A stretch of 64,000 nucleotides of DNA from Microlunatus sagamiharensis. GTDB lineage: Bacteria; Actinomycetota; Actinomycetes; Propionibacteriales; Propionibacteriaceae. The position numbers and the translations under genes are program-made. Position 1 is the stretch's first letter; every line of letters starts with the position of its first letter. A model generated the notes under the pieces. The model searched no databases. It had not been told where the DNA came from and was given only the letters and a program-made list of their open reading frames with translations. Positions 7,814 through 16,625 of this stretch are shown one piece after another. Location of the stretch: assembly GCF_900105785.1 (NCBI RefSeq), contig NZ_LT629799.1:3596001-3660000 (forward strand), in the 5' to 3' direction.

Positions 7814-8611
7814 CACTCACCACCCCAACGACTCGGTCGAGGCAGGATCACCGAGACGTAGGCAGTCCGGCTCAGCCCGCCTAGACCCGAACCAAATCGT
7901 CCTCAAACGCTGGCCTACCCGTACTCACGTACCGTGGAGCGATACCCGCACCTGGGGCCTGACCTAGCAAACCTGCTAGCCCAGGGGCGGGCTCCACGCC
8001 TTGCCGAACTGACCCTTTCGCTCCCAGGCTCAAGCGCGCGGCCCCGCGCACCAACAGGACGTAGCCCGAGCGCGGTCCGCAAATTCGCTCCGGACCCGGG
8101 ACATGAAGTACGCCTTGCACGGCGTGGCACCTCCGTTCGGTCGAGGGGCCGACGTCCTACGGATGCAGCCGGAGGCCGCGCATCACGTAGGGTCAGGAAA
8201 GCATCGCTGACCAAAACCTTCCTGTCGACGAGCCGCCGGTACCGCCGCGTGCGCCAGGTACGCCGGATGCCTCTCTCCCCTCGAACACGAAGAGTGCTTT
8301 GGATCCGGAGGTTCGGCTTCAGTCCGAGGTGACCGAGAGCGCTCCTAGTGTTGGCAACCAGAGTGAGAAAGGCCCGCACCAGTGGTGCGGGCCTTCGGAT
8401 GTCTGAGGGAGGAGGCAACGCCCGCGAGGCCCTCAGCGCTTACGTCAGATCGTACCCCGGGCACCTGTACGCGCGAGGAAGAGCCAGCGCCCCTGGCCGA
8501 CCTGAGCAAGCGAAGCGCAGATACGGCGCTGGCGCGGTTCCCAGGAATTTTCGTTTGACGCCCGCCAGGGTCTATCGATCGACGCAACACCTTCAGTGGA
8601 GGTGGTGGGTC
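7814..8611. other. Gene-free spacer
   Basis: Overlapping frames on both strands have no recognisable protein. The only structure is the hairpin at 8369-8395. The upstream end of the IS30-family element must lie in this spacer, but matching terminal repeats could not be identified by eye. Confidence 0.35.
8369..8395. terminator. Strong symmetric hairpin (terminator)
   Basis: AAGGCCCGCACC / GGTGCGGGCCTT, 12-bp perfect arms around AGT; AA..TT at the edges makes it usable on both strands. It is an orphan terminator, probably left from a gene removed by insertions. Confidence 0.65.
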
Positions 8612-10375
8612 ATGCATCTGCGTCGAAGTTCTGCGCTGGGTCGGAGGTTCCTGGATTCGGTCAGGGAGGGCCACGGTCTCAAACCGTCCGCCCGCGCCGC
8701 GGGTATCGGGAAGGAGACCGCCTACCGGTGGCTGCGCGAATCCTTCGTCGAGCTCCGCCAAGCAGGGGTCGGTGTGGTCGAGGCGCAGCAGCAGCTGGGC
8801 TACTCCTCACGGCTTGTGCTCGAGTGGGAACAGCTGCGCCTCGCTGCCGGGCCGGACCCGCGGCATCACCTGGCGCATGACGTGGCTGTCGAGGAGACGT
8901 TCTGGGCTGCGTTCAACGCCGGCGCGAGCGCGGTCGAAGCAGCCCGTGCAGCGTCGGTGAGCTTGGCCACCGGTTACCGCTGGTGGCGCCGATGCTTTGA
9001 GCAGGCTCGCGAGCGGGGCTTGACCGTCCGGGCCGCGGCGGCGCGGCTTCGGATCCCGCCGCGGCGCGCTGAGCGGTGGGAAGCGGATCGGCGTGCGCGA
9101 GTAGCAGAGCAGCAGCGCGCCGTCGTCGCTGCCGACGCTCGGGCGATCTGGTCGGCAACGCGTCAGGCAGCACTGCTCACGGCACCTGCCCCCACGCGCG
9201 ACGAACTACGCGAGGCTCGCTACTGGGAGCTCATGAGGTCAGGGCTGACGAACACCGCGGCTTGCAAGATCCTCGGTGTGAGCCGTCGAGCGGGGTCGCG
9301 GATCCGCCATCGCAGCCGCTACCAGACCGTCGCCCAGACTCCGGCCAGATGGTGGAGCGGGCGCTACTTGTCACTGCCGGAGCGGTTGAAGATCGCCGAC
9401 CTGCTCGGCTTCGGCTGGTCGCTGCGCAAGATCGCCGCCGAGCTCGGCCGGAGCCCTTCCACGATCAAACGCGAGCTCGACCGGCACCGCGACGACCAGG
9501 GCCGCTACCTGCCCCACTCGGCTGACCACAGCGCCCAAGTGCAGCGCCGTCGCCCTCGAGCTCACAAGCTCGCCGCTAACGCGCGGCTGCGACGGCTGGT
9601 GCAGCGCAAGCTGAACCGCTACTGGTCACCCGACGAGATCTCGGGCTGGCTGCGCCGCACCTACCCCGACGACACCCGCATGCGCGTGTCGCCCGAGACG
9701 ATCTACCGCGCCCTGCTCGTGCCCGGCGGGGCGACCTTGCACGAGCGCTACTGCCAACGCCTGCGCACCGGTCGACGCCTCCGCAAGTCGAGGTGGCTCA
9801 GCACCACCGGCGGCGGCGCGCCCGTGCAGAACATGACCATGATCAACCAGCGCCCAGCGGCGGTCGATCGGCGTGAATGCGTCGGCGACTGGGAAGGCGA
9901 CCTCATCATCGGCGTCGGCTCGGCGTCCGCGATGGTCACCCTGCGTGAACGCGTCACCCAGTTCGGCCTCATCGTGAACCTGCCCAGCGACCACACCGCC
10001 GCCAGCGTCAACCAGGCCGTCGCAGAAGCCTTCTCGGGCCTGCCGCCCCAGGTGAAGCACACCCTGACCTGGGACCAGGGCGTCGAGATGGCCCGCCACC
10101 AAGACCTCGCCAAGATGATTGGGATGCCGATCTACTTCGCCCAGCGCAGCAGCCCCTGGCAGCGCGGCGCGAACGAGAATTACAACCGTCTCGTGCGCCA
10201 GTACTTCCCGAAGGGCACCGACCTATCAGTCCACCCTGCCGCAGCCGTGAAGGCCGTTGAGGACGACCTCAACCACCGCCCCCGCAAGAACCTCGGCTAC
10301 CGCACTCCTGCCAGCGTGCTGCGGGCCGCCGCGCGGTCCACTTCTATCGCTGCGCAGCGAGCTAGCGAGGTATAG
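8612..10375 (+). CDS. IS30-family transposase with extended multi-HTH N-terminus
   Basis: 587-aa protein; the ATG has GGAGG about 9 nt upstream. The C-terminal ~350 residues are a standard IS30 transposase: HTH (GWSLRKIAAELGRSPSTIKRE), then the DDE core GDWEGDLIIGVG (D), LTWDQGVEMARH (D) and QRGANENYNRLVRQYFPKGT (E). The N-terminal ~220 residues are unusual: three further HTH-like units (GLKPSARAAGIGKETAYRWL; ASAVEAARAASVSLATGYRW; GLTNTAACKILGVSRRAGSR). IS30 transposases are usually under 450 aa. All catalytic residues are present, so it may be active. Confidence 0.9.
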   Translation: MHLRRSSALGRRFLDSVREGHGLKPSARAAGIGKETAYRWLRESFVELRQAGVGVVEAQQQLGYSSRLVLEWEQLRLAAGPDPRHHLAHDVAVEETFWAAFNAGASAVEAARAASVSLATGYRWWRRCFEQARERGLTVRAAAARLRIPPRRAERWEADRRARVAEQQRAVVAADARAIWSATRQAALLTAPAPTRDELREARYWELMRSGLTNTAACKILGVSRRAGSRIRHRSRYQTVAQTPARWWSGRYLSLPERLKIADLLGFGWSLRKIAAELGRSPSTIKRELDRHRDDQGRYLPHSADHSAQVQRRRPRAHKLAANARLRRLVQRKLNRYWSPDEISGWLRRTYPDDTRMRVSPETIYRALLVPGGATLHERYCQRLRTGRRLRKSRWLSTTGGGAPVQNMTMINQRPAAVDRRECVGDWEGDLIIGVGSASAMVTLRERVTQFGLIVNLPSDHTAASVNQAVAEAFSGLPPQVKHTLTWDQGVEMARHQDLAKMIGMPIYFAQRSSPWQRGANENYNRLVRQYFPKGTDLSVHPAAAVKAVEDDLNHRPRKNLGYRTPASVLRAAARSTSIAAQRASEV

Positions 10376-10385
10376 CGTCGCGAGG

Positions 10386-10625
10386 GTGGAGTCAGAGGAC
10401 GAAAGCGATGCCTCCTCAGCGAAGCGTGCTGCCCTCGGCAACAACTGGCCCGGGAACGGCTGGCTCGGCACCCCGTTGATGATCGCCACCGTCTCTGTAG
10501 TTCTCGCGGTGATCAACGCAATCGGTCATCGATGGACTTTCATGACCGGCAACCTGCTGGTCGTAGCAGGGATGATCTTGACTTTCCTGGCCTTCCAGAG
10601 GGCTCGCAGACGAGCCGAGCAGTAA
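10386..10625 (+). CDS. Small membrane protein, possibly truncated by the IS30 insertion
   Basis: Frame of 79 aa from a GTG 11 bp past the transposase stop. It has a short polar N-terminus, then two hydrophobic spans (LMIATVSVVLAVINAIG and NLLVVAGMILTFLAF) and a basic RARRRAEQ tail, a two-TM cytoplasmic-anchor topology. The start is uncertain because the IS30 end lies immediately upstream. Followed by an intrinsic terminator. No family recognised. Confidence 0.45.
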   Translation: MESEDESDASSAKRAALGNNWPGNGWLGTPLMIATVSVVLAVINAIGHRWTFMTGNLLVVAGMILTFLAFQRARRRAEQ

Positions 10626-10677
10626 GCTCGAAACTCTCGAATCAGACCGAGTGTTGCGTCGACGACTTGGACCTGCC

Positions 10678-10699
10678 GCCCGCTCACCGGGCTTTTTCT
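10678..10699 (+). terminator. Intrinsic terminator with U-tract
   Basis: GCCCG-CTCAC-CGGGC followed by TTTTTCT, a rare textbook Rho-independent terminator in this window, 52 bp after the small membrane protein. An outer CCGCCCG/CGGGCGG pairing could compete with it. Confidence 0.7.
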
Positions 10700-10759
10700 C
10701 GGGCGGGTCATACGAGAATCGGGCCGAGCTAGGACTAGGACCGGCGCCGTACGCCTTGC

Positions 10760-11671
10760 ATGGCACCGCGAAACGGACGTCATCCGGGATCGTTCTCTGC
10801 CACTGACGTGTGTACTGAGGTCGTGCTTCCGCACCCTGCGTTTCGCGCCCACTTCACCGACGCGATCTACGACTCCGACCTCGCTGCGAACGACGACACG
10901 CTGCCCTTCGGCACAGATGAAGGCTCCGACACCCTCAGCGAGTGGTCGGACGGAGCCGCTGTGCTCCAAGCAGACCCACGCCTCGATGTCGTCCTCGGCT
11001 TCAAAGCCACCGCTCTAGCCCGCGAGGCGGCCGACGACGACGACTCGGCCGACCAGCTCATCGTGGCCGGGTTCGTCCTGCTCCGCGCTGCCGGAACCAT
11101 CACGTCCGCCGATCAACGCCTCCTCCTCAAGGTTCTCCGTCGTCAGGCCGAACAGAGCAGCGACGAGGGCTACCAGACCATGCTCGACGACCTGTCGACC
11201 TTCCCACCTCAGGGAGCCTCAACACCACCACGGCAAGCCCCGAGCAAGCCGCGTCCATGGATAGTCATCGCCGGCGGCTGGAACGACCCCCCGCACGCTC
11301 GCTGGCTCCGCCGGATCGCGCGATCGGTCCTTCAGGACCATGACTGGACGACCTGGTGGACCGCCGCACCGATCGAGCGGCTCGTCCTCATGCCGAGACC
11401 CGTGGGTCATCCCGGCAGACCGTTCCACTTCGAGAGGCGCGGTCGCACTCTCGAGGTGATCGGCAGCTCGGCCGAGCTCACTGCACTGTTCAACCGGCTC
11501 GAAGAGGCAGAACGGAGAGGAGAGCAATTGGACCCTTCCCTCAGCACCCACCAGCTCCACCCAGACGCCCCACGCTGGTTCCGCGAACTCATCCTCTCCC
11601 TGTCCAGCGCGGCCGCCGAGTACCTCGATATGCCACCGCCACCGCCCACGCTTCCAGGCACCCGAGGCTGA
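10760..11671 (+). CDS. Hypothetical protein (303 aa)
   Basis: Soluble, acidic protein with no signal or membrane segment. There is an Asp-rich turn near residue 95 (ADDDDSADQL), a Pro-rich break near 155-165 that may separate two domains, and a C-terminal poly-Pro stretch (MPPPPPTLPG). Codon use is normal for the region. The ATG at 10760 has no clear ribosome site. Convergent with the gene at 11783. No family recognised. Confidence 0.6.
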   Translation: MAPRNGRHPGSFSATDVCTEVVLPHPAFRAHFTDAIYDSDLAANDDTLPFGTDEGSDTLSEWSDGAAVLQADPRLDVVLGFKATALAREAADDDDSADQLIVAGFVLLRAAGTITSADQRLLLKVLRRQAEQSSDEGYQTMLDDLSTFPPQGASTPPRQAPSKPRPWIVIAGGWNDPPHARWLRRIARSVLQDHDWTTWWTAAPIERLVLMPRPVGHPGRPFHFERRGRTLEVIGSSAELTALFNRLEEAERRGEQLDPSLSTHQLHPDAPRWFRELILSLSSAAAEYLDMPPPPPTLPGTRG

Positions 11672-11782
11672 AGCCGCGGGTGAAGGCTCCACCTCTCGAG
11701 TCGCGACCGCACCAGGGCAAATGCATGGCCCTCGTGCGTGGTCCGCAGGGGGTCGGCCTTCGAGGTCGGCTGCGGCCTGGCT

Positions 11783-12433
11783 CTACCAGCTTTCGCGGTA
11801 AAGCACCTCGCCACCGGGGATGACGATTGGGAGGCTCTCGTCCTCGTCCTCGTCCTCGTCGTCGGTCGTCTCGAGCTGCTCGTCACGCGCTACGTAGACG
11901 CGATGCGCACCCGCCAGTTCCAGGCCCGGAATCTCGAACCACGGCTCTCCGAAGTCGTGCACTAGCGCGTACAGGGCCTGCCCAACGCCCCTGTCTCCGA
12001 TTCTGGCGCGCGCGTCTTGGTCGGACTCGTCGGGGTTGTTCCGACGATGCGCCTCCCGACCGGCAGCAACGACGTCCTCAACGCTGGTGACCTCGAGGTC
12101 CCAGCGCGACACGACGCTGACTGAGACCTCGGACGACAGGTCCTCCTCCTCGTCGTCGTCGAGTACGTCATCCTCGTCGTCCTCGTCGAGATCGACGGCG
12201 AGCGGAAAAGTCCCAGTGTGGTCAAAGACGGCGTCGTCCCAGGAAGCCGCGGCTCGTCGGACGGTGGCGTTCAACCCGAAGACTTCGTGGACTTGGGTGG
12301 AGCCTCCGCTGAGCTCGAGCAGGCGCGCAGTGTGCTGCTCGATTGCCGTGGCGAACGCGTCCGCAGCTGCCTTGAGCCGGCTCCGGGTCTCATCGGAGTA
12401 CTGGTCGAGCTCGGCCTCATCAATCGCCACCAC
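11783..12433 (-). CDS. Hypothetical acidic protein (216 aa)
   Basis: Begins MVAIDEAELDQYSDETRSRL with a helical N-terminus, followed by a strongly acidic linker (VDLDEDDEDDVLDDDEEEDL, about residues 80-100) and a beta-type C-terminal half (SRWDLEVTSVEDVVAAGR; GQALYALVHDFGEPWFEIPG; HRVYVARDEQLE). A second Asp/Glu cluster precedes the end. A TAGGCT hexamer 3 nt upstream of the GTG pair suggests near-leaderless initiation. Cytoplasmic; no family recognised. Confidence 0.6.
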   Translation of the reverse strand: MVAIDEAELDQYSDETRSRLKAAADAFATAIEQHTARLLELSGGSTQVHEVFGLNATVRRAAASWDDAVFDHTGTFPLAVDLDEDDEDDVLDDDEEEDLSSEVSVSVVSRWDLEVTSVEDVVAAGREAHRRNNPDESDQDARARIGDRGVGQALYALVHDFGEPWFEIPGLELAGAHRVYVARDEQLETTDDEDEDEDESLPIVIPGGEVLYRESW

Positions 12434-12521
12434 TCGAGCCTAAAGACCTCGCCTCCTTCCTGGAGGCAGGTAAGGCTCTACACCGACCGATTTCGTATGA
12501 CGGTCGCCTTCTGATAATCGC

Positions 12522-13046
12522 TCAGGTCGCAGGTGAAACGGTGAACGCTCGGTCGTAGCGCTCACCACGGGGATCAGATCGCTGTGCGCACAACACGAGT
12601 AGCCAGACCCACCCGACGACGGGCACTAGGACGATCAGCTGCCACCCACCACTGCGGTTCGTGTCGTGCAGCCGTCGAGCGTTCAGCGCTAGGGAGGGGA
12701 CGAAGGTCGCAAGGGCCCAGAGGGTGCCCGGCAGGCTAGTTGGGCTGAAATAACTCGGTGAGGAGTAGTCGGCCCACCACAAGGCGATGCTTCCTCCAAC
12801 CGCTACGAAGCGGACGACCTCAAGCACCACGGCAACCAGGGCGGCGAGGATCATCCACCACCAGAACTCGCTTCGGCTCGCTCGGCCGCTGAAAGTGACG
12901 TACCGCGTCCAGAAGAGCTCTGCCGCCTGCCATGAGGAGGCCCCGTAGACGGGTTGATCGCGGGCTCCGCGGCCGTCGATGGTTCCGGTCTGTCCGAGCT
13001 TGAGGAGTCTGTCCTCCCAGCTCGGCCCGCGCCCTGAGAACTCCAC
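12522..13046 (-). CDS. DUF805 family membrane protein
   Basis: 174 aa with the DUF805 (YhaH-like) signature: YVTFSGRASRSEFWWWMIL before the first TM span, ARRLHDTNRSGGWQLI between spans, and a final TM (VLVPVVGWVWLLVLCAQ). Three to four TM segments. Inner-membrane protein, role unknown in all members. GTG start at 13046. Confidence 0.85.
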   Translation of the reverse strand: MEFSGRGPSWEDRLLKLGQTGTIDGRGARDQPVYGASSWQAAELFWTRYVTFSGRASRSEFWWWMILAALVAVVLEVVRFVAVGGSIALWWADYSSPSYFSPTSLPGTLWALATFVPSLALNARRLHDTNRSGGWQLIVLVPVVGWVWLLVLCAQRSDPRGERYDRAFTVSPAT

Positions 13047-13190
13047 GTCTTCCTTCCGCTACTGCCGGCGCGCCGCGCTCGATCGCACGTCAGCCTCCCA
13101 CGGGATCGGCTATCGCGCTTCGACTCCGGCGGCTTCTGCAAGCCCGCGATGACGCCCGCAGTCGGGGAGGCGCGGCCGTTGCGCCTGCTT

Positions 13191-13265
13191 CGTACGGCGG
13201 TCGGGATTGGCTTGCGAGCTCCGCAAGACGGTCGGCTTGTGAAGACGGTCGGCGCTGGTCGGACG
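13191..13265 (+). repeat. Island hairpin repeat, degenerate tandem group (units 1-3)
   Basis: Contains CGCAAGACGGTCGGCTTGTG (13222-13241), in which CGCAAG and CTTGTG can pair around ACGGTCGG, flanked by partial copies (GGCGGTCGGGATTGGCTTGCG upstream, split by 4 extra bases; AAGACGGTCGGCGCTGG downstream). First members of a same-orientation repeat family that runs to 37.5 kb. Confidence 0.65.
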
Positions 13266-13314
13266 GACAGCTTGCAGGAACTGCCGGCGTGGGTCGTGCC
13301 CGTGGCCCACGCTA

Positions 13315-13842
13315 GTGCTCGTGACCACCTGGTTCGCCCGACTGAACTTCAGCGGTGCCTCCGAGGCCCAGCAGCGCGTCGTGCAGGGTGTTGTCGCCTT
13401 GCTGGACGAACTCCAGCCAGCTCGGCTTGATACGTCGCGGTCTGTGGTGGAACGCGAGCGTGGTGAGACCTGGGTGAGGCTGCGCCATGAAGCGGAGCCG
13501 TGGCTGGAGATCGACTTCGTCGTCACCGACGGCTGGGTGAACTTTTACGGCGTTATGGGCCATGACGAGGCTTACTCGCCGCGACCCGAACCGCGTGACG
13601 GTTGGGAAGCAGAGACCATCGACATCCTCTCCGACCTCCTGCAATCGACCTTCACTCGCGAAATCCAGACTCGTCGGGGCAAGCCCTGGCGCGAGAAGCT
13701 CATCATCAGCGAGCCCTACGACCGGACGTCAACTGAGCTCAAGTCACTTGCCGCCCTACTGCCGCTCGGCGGTCGGGCACAGCACCCTGACATCCAGTCC
13801 GCGAGCTTTAAGTGCCGCGGATCGCGCCCCTCGACGAGGTAA
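13315..13842 (+). CDS. Hypothetical protein (175 aa)
   Basis: GTG-started frame reading MLVTTWFARLNFSGASEAQQ and WLEIDFVVTDGWVNFYGVMG, with mixed alpha/beta character and no signal or TM segment. The C-terminal 20 residues are compositionally odd (CRGSRPSTR) and may be read-through into the downstream repeat zone. Bounded by repeat units on both sides (13191-13265 and 13902-13946), so it forms one cassette-like unit. No family recognised. Confidence 0.55.
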   Translation: MLVTTWFARLNFSGASEAQQRVVQGVVALLDELQPARLDTSRSVVERERGETWVRLRHEAEPWLEIDFVVTDGWVNFYGVMGHDEAYSPRPEPRDGWEAETIDILSDLLQSTFTREIQTRRGKPWREKLIISEPYDRTSTELKSLAALLPLGGRAQHPDIQSASFKCRGSRPSTR

Positions 13843-13901
13843 GATGGTCGGTCCACAGGTGCGAGGAGAGCTCCCGGCAAGAAGAGCCACGCGAGTCGTT
13901 C

Positions 13902-13946
13902 CGCAGGACGGTCGCCTTGCGTGCTCCGCACGACGGTCGGCTTTGA
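13902..13946 (+). repeat. Island hairpin repeat, doublet (units 4-5)
   Basis: CGCAGGACGGTCGCCTTGCG (13902-13921) and CGCACGACGGTCGGCTTTGA (13927-13946), with starts 25 bp apart and joined by TGCTC. The same 25-bp doublet spacing recurs at 26622/26647 and, within 1 bp, at 18638/18662. Confidence 0.75.
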
Positions 13947-13971
13947 GACAGGGTTCTGCTCGAGGCGGGTG

Positions 13972-14613
13972 TCAGTCTTCGAGGGGTACGGCGGCGAGCA
14001 TGACGGCGTAGGTGTGGCGCGGCCTGGTGTTGAGGGGCGGAGTGTCGCTGAGCTGCTGAAGGGTGGCGTCGAGCTGGGCGCAGAGCCAGTCGGCTTGCTC
14101 GGCGGTGAGCTCGAGGGCGCGGTCCTTGAACAGCAGCGGGTGGCCTCGTCGAGTCCGCTCGGGTGGTTCGTCGGTGCTGGTGATCCTGCCGTCCGCGGTG
14201 CGGCTGATGAGCCGGGCGGCCGTGCCGCTGTGCAGGAGGGCGTGGCTGTAGGCGTCGGTGATGCGTCGGTAGATGGGGGCACCGATGCGTCGGGCTTGGT
14301 CTTGATGATCGGTGTAGCCGGTGGCGGCGAGCGGCACCCGGTAGGCGTCATGGCTTGACTGGTAGTAGGTGATGGGCCGCCCAGGACGGGCCTCGACGCG
14401 GGTGAGCTCGAGCAGGCCGGCGGCGTGCAGGACGCCGACGCGGTAGGCCATCGTCGTGAGGGAGCAGCCTGCCCATGCCGCCGCTCCCGTCGTGGATCGT
14501 TCCTCGCCGAGGAAGGGGTAGATGAAGCCCGCGCTACGAGGGTCGGTGAGGAGCCGGGCCTGACGCCGGTCGGTGACCACAGCAACTCGACTACTACGAA
14601 TCGACTCTGTCAT
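13972..14613 (-). CDS. ArsR-like winged-helix transcriptional regulator
   Basis: 213 aa from the ATG at 14613 (MTESIRSSRVAVVTDRRQAR). Residues ~20-80 form a winged helix: LLTDPRSAGFIYPFLGEE, SLTTMAYRVGVLHAAGLLEL, then RPGRPITYYQ as wing. The C-terminal half is helical and probably a ligand-binding or dimer domain. Divergent from an MFS efflux gene with a dyad between them that overlaps the regulator's own start, the classic layout of a local drug- or metabolite-responsive repressor. Confidence 0.7.
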   Translation of the reverse strand: MTESIRSSRVAVVTDRRQARLLTDPRSAGFIYPFLGEERSTTGAAAWAGCSLTTMAYRVGVLHAAGLLELTRVEARPGRPITYYQSSHDAYRVPLAATGYTDHQDQARRIGAPIYRRITDAYSHALLHSGTAARLISRTADGRITSTDEPPERTRRGHPLLFKDRALELTAEQADWLCAQLDATLQQLSDTPPLNTRPRHTYAVMLAAVPLED

Positions 14614-14619
14614 TCGTAG
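14594..14619. promoter_or_regulatory. Operator dyad between ArsR-like regulator and MFS gene
   Basis: CTACGAAT-N10-ATTCGTAG, perfect 8-bp arms in the divergent promoter region. It overlaps the regulator start codon and lies 17 bp upstream of the MFS start, so one bound dimer could repress both genes. Confidence 0.6.
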
Positions 14620-14635
14620 CAGGCTAGTTCCTACC

Positions 14636-15904
14636 GTGCCCGTCGTGGACGAGACGAAGCCGGTCGCCTCGAGGTCGGTGCTTCTTGAGCGTGACGTCGC
14701 GCTATTGACGTCCAGCAGTGTGGTCTCAGCGACCGGCACGGGGGCGATGTTCGTGGCGTTGCCGTTCTACGCCTACGCCACAACCGGCTCCGTGGTGCTG
14801 ACAGCACTGGTCACGCTCGCGGAGTACGCACCCGCGGTCGGAGTCGCACAGCTGGCCGGGGTCCTGGTCGACCGCTCCGACGCACGACGGGTGCTGGTCG
14901 CGGCGAACGCGGCGCTGGGCCTGTGCACGCTGGCCTACCTGCTGCACGACAACTGGTGGTGGCTGACGGTCGTGGCTTTCGTCCGCTCGAGCATCGCCCA
15001 GCTCGTGGCGCCGGCCACTCACACGCTGCTCCCAGCGGTAGCTCCGCCAGGCCGACTTACTGAGGTCAATGGAGTGTTGGCGGTCGGCGGCAACGCTGCC
15101 CGACTGGCTGGACCTGCGCTGGGCGGTGTCCTCGTTGGAGTCGGCGGACTGGCGTTGGTCGCTGTCGTCGATGCCGCCAGCTTCGTCCTCGCTGCTGGGC
15201 TTGTCGTCGTCGTCCGACGAGCGATGAGCACCACTCGGCCGAGGACCGCGGAGGGGGTGGTGCGCCAGTGGGTGCGAGGCTGGGCCGCTGTGCGCGAGCA
15301 CCCCGTCTTGCGGCCCTTGGTCGTGGTGATGGCGATCATCGGGTTTGGGGAGGGCTTCGTGTCCGCTCTCCTCGCACCGTGGATGTCGCAGGTCGCGGAC
15401 GGGGGCAGCGCAGCGCTGGGTCTCATGCTCTCGCTGCAGGCCCTCGGCGGGATCCTCGGCGGGCTGTTCGTCGTGCGCTTCGCCGGCCGTTGGCCGGCTC
15501 TTCTTCTCATCGGTGCCGGCGCGCTGGGCAGCGGCGTCCTCTTGGTGGTGATGCTGAACTATCCGCTCGTCGCGCCAGCCGGCCCGTGGCCGGCGATCGT
15601 GCTCAATGCGATCGCCGGGTTCCCGTTCGCCGTCTACGCCACAGCGCAGGCCGTCGCGGTCCAGACCCACTCCGTCGATGGGCAGCGTGGCCGCATCGTC
15701 AGCGCGACCTACGGCATCCAAGGCATCGCCCAGCTCGCCGGGATCAGCCTCGCTGGACCAGCCGCCGCGCTGCTCGGCCCGTTGATCATCAACGTCGATA
15801 CCGGCGCCTACCTCCTCGCCGGTGCACTCGCCCTACAAACGCTTCGCAGCCTTCACCGAAGCCCTACCGGGAGACCGGCGGGCGTCGCACAGGAAGGGGG
15901 TTGA
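14636..15904 (+). CDS. MFS transporter (efflux type)
   Basis: 422 aa from the GTG at 14636. It has about 12 hydrophobic spans and the motif-A-like loop GVLVDRSDARRVLV after TM2. The arrangement (GNAARLAGPALGGVLVG; cytoplasmic Arg-rich loop before TM7) is that of MFS_3/enterobactin-exporter-like or macrolide-efflux-like pumps. Substrate unknown. Divergent from its probable repressor with an operator in between. The C-terminal ~20 residues are hydrophilic. Confidence 0.85.
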   Translation: MPVVDETKPVASRSVLLERDVALLTSSSVVSATGTGAMFVALPFYAYATTGSVVLTALVTLAEYAPAVGVAQLAGVLVDRSDARRVLVAANAALGLCTLAYLLHDNWWWLTVVAFVRSSIAQLVAPATHTLLPAVAPPGRLTEVNGVLAVGGNAARLAGPALGGVLVGVGGLALVAVVDAASFVLAAGLVVVVRRAMSTTRPRTAEGVVRQWVRGWAAVREHPVLRPLVVVMAIIGFGEGFVSALLAPWMSQVADGGSAALGLMLSLQALGGILGGLFVVRFAGRWPALLLIGAGALGSGVLLVVMLNYPLVAPAGPWPAIVLNAIAGFPFAVYATAQAVAVQTHSVDGQRGRIVSATYGIQGIAQLAGISLAGPAAALLGPLIINVDTGAYLLAGALALQTLRSLHRSPTGRPAGVAQEGG

Positions 15905-16217
15905 GCGCAGCGTGTGCGACATCGACCGCTCGTGCCCGTTAGCCGGTCGGCCCACGGCGCTCGGTTTCGCTGACGTGGCGTGCGACTTTTCCATGTGACC
16001 CCTTCCCCTGCGACTAGCGACGAAGCTGACGAGCCCCTGTGGGTTGGGCGGGTTGACCGATCGTGGGAGCACGGGACCTCGGAGACCGTCGCTTGGATTC
16101 AGCGAGGGTTTCGCAAGCGGTTTGGTACTGACCTGATACCCCGTCCTTGTTGCCGACCAGAGCTATAGCCCCTAGCGTCGAACCCTCGTGATCGGCACCA
16201 AGGGAGGCAGGTCGGCG
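15905..16217. other. Intergenic spacer
   Basis: No credible gene. TAGCGT at 16173-16178 is a -10-like hexamer for the secreted protein that follows (transcription start expected near 16185). Confidence 0.4.
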
Positions 16218-16625
16218 ATGTGGTCTAAGTGGACGCCGCCCGTCGCCGCCGTGCTGGGCGGTGCTGCTCTCGCTGCGACGCTCGGCGTCGGTGCAGCGGG
16301 TACGCCTGAACCGGCACCTGCTGCCGCCCCGGCCACCGCTCCATCTCCCGCTCCCGCTCCTCGTGGGTCTGGCGTGAACTCTCACGGCCTGTCCTACGGC
16401 TCCAGCGCCGACGGCGATCCCGACCTCGTCCGAGTGCTCGGCCCGACCGGGATCACCGGGTTCGTCTACAAGACCGACCTGAACGGCCCCGAGGCGACAA
16501 CGCGTGAGGAAGCCGCCGCTCAAGAGCAAGCTCAGCATGCTGGGCGGACCATCCCCGTCTACGACGTCGAAGGCACCACTCTGATCGACACCTTCTTCGT
16601 TGGGGGCATCGACAGCACCAGCTAG
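16218..16625 (+). CDS. Small secreted protein
   Basis: 135 aa, starting MWSKWTPPVAAVLGGAALAA, with GGAGG 10 nt upstream. There is a signal peptide or N-terminal anchor, then a Pro/Ala linker of about 20 residues, then a compact ~80-residue domain (LVRVLGPTGITGFVYKTDLN; TIPVYDVEGTTLIDTFFVGG) with the look of an anti-sigma or peptidase-inhibitor-like beta domain. Exported; no family recognised. A GTG at 16188 is an alternative start. Confidence 0.6.
   Translation: MWSKWTPPVAAVLGGAALAATLGVGAAGTPEPAPAAAPATAPSPAPAPRGSGVNSHGLSYGSSADGDPDLVRVLGPTGITGFVYKTDLNGPEATTREEAAAQEQAQHAGRTIPVYDVEGTTLIDTFFVGGIDSTS

Noticed and set aside
7915-8418. Possible 167-codon minus-strand gene in the spacer before the IS30 element
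   Set aside because: Arg/Pro-rich product without a domain, overlapping a terminator hairpin and an equally open plus-strand frame.
8396-10420. Terminal inverted repeats of the IS30 element
   Set aside because: Sequences on both sides of the transposase were compared but no convincing matching pair was seen, so no element boundary is given.
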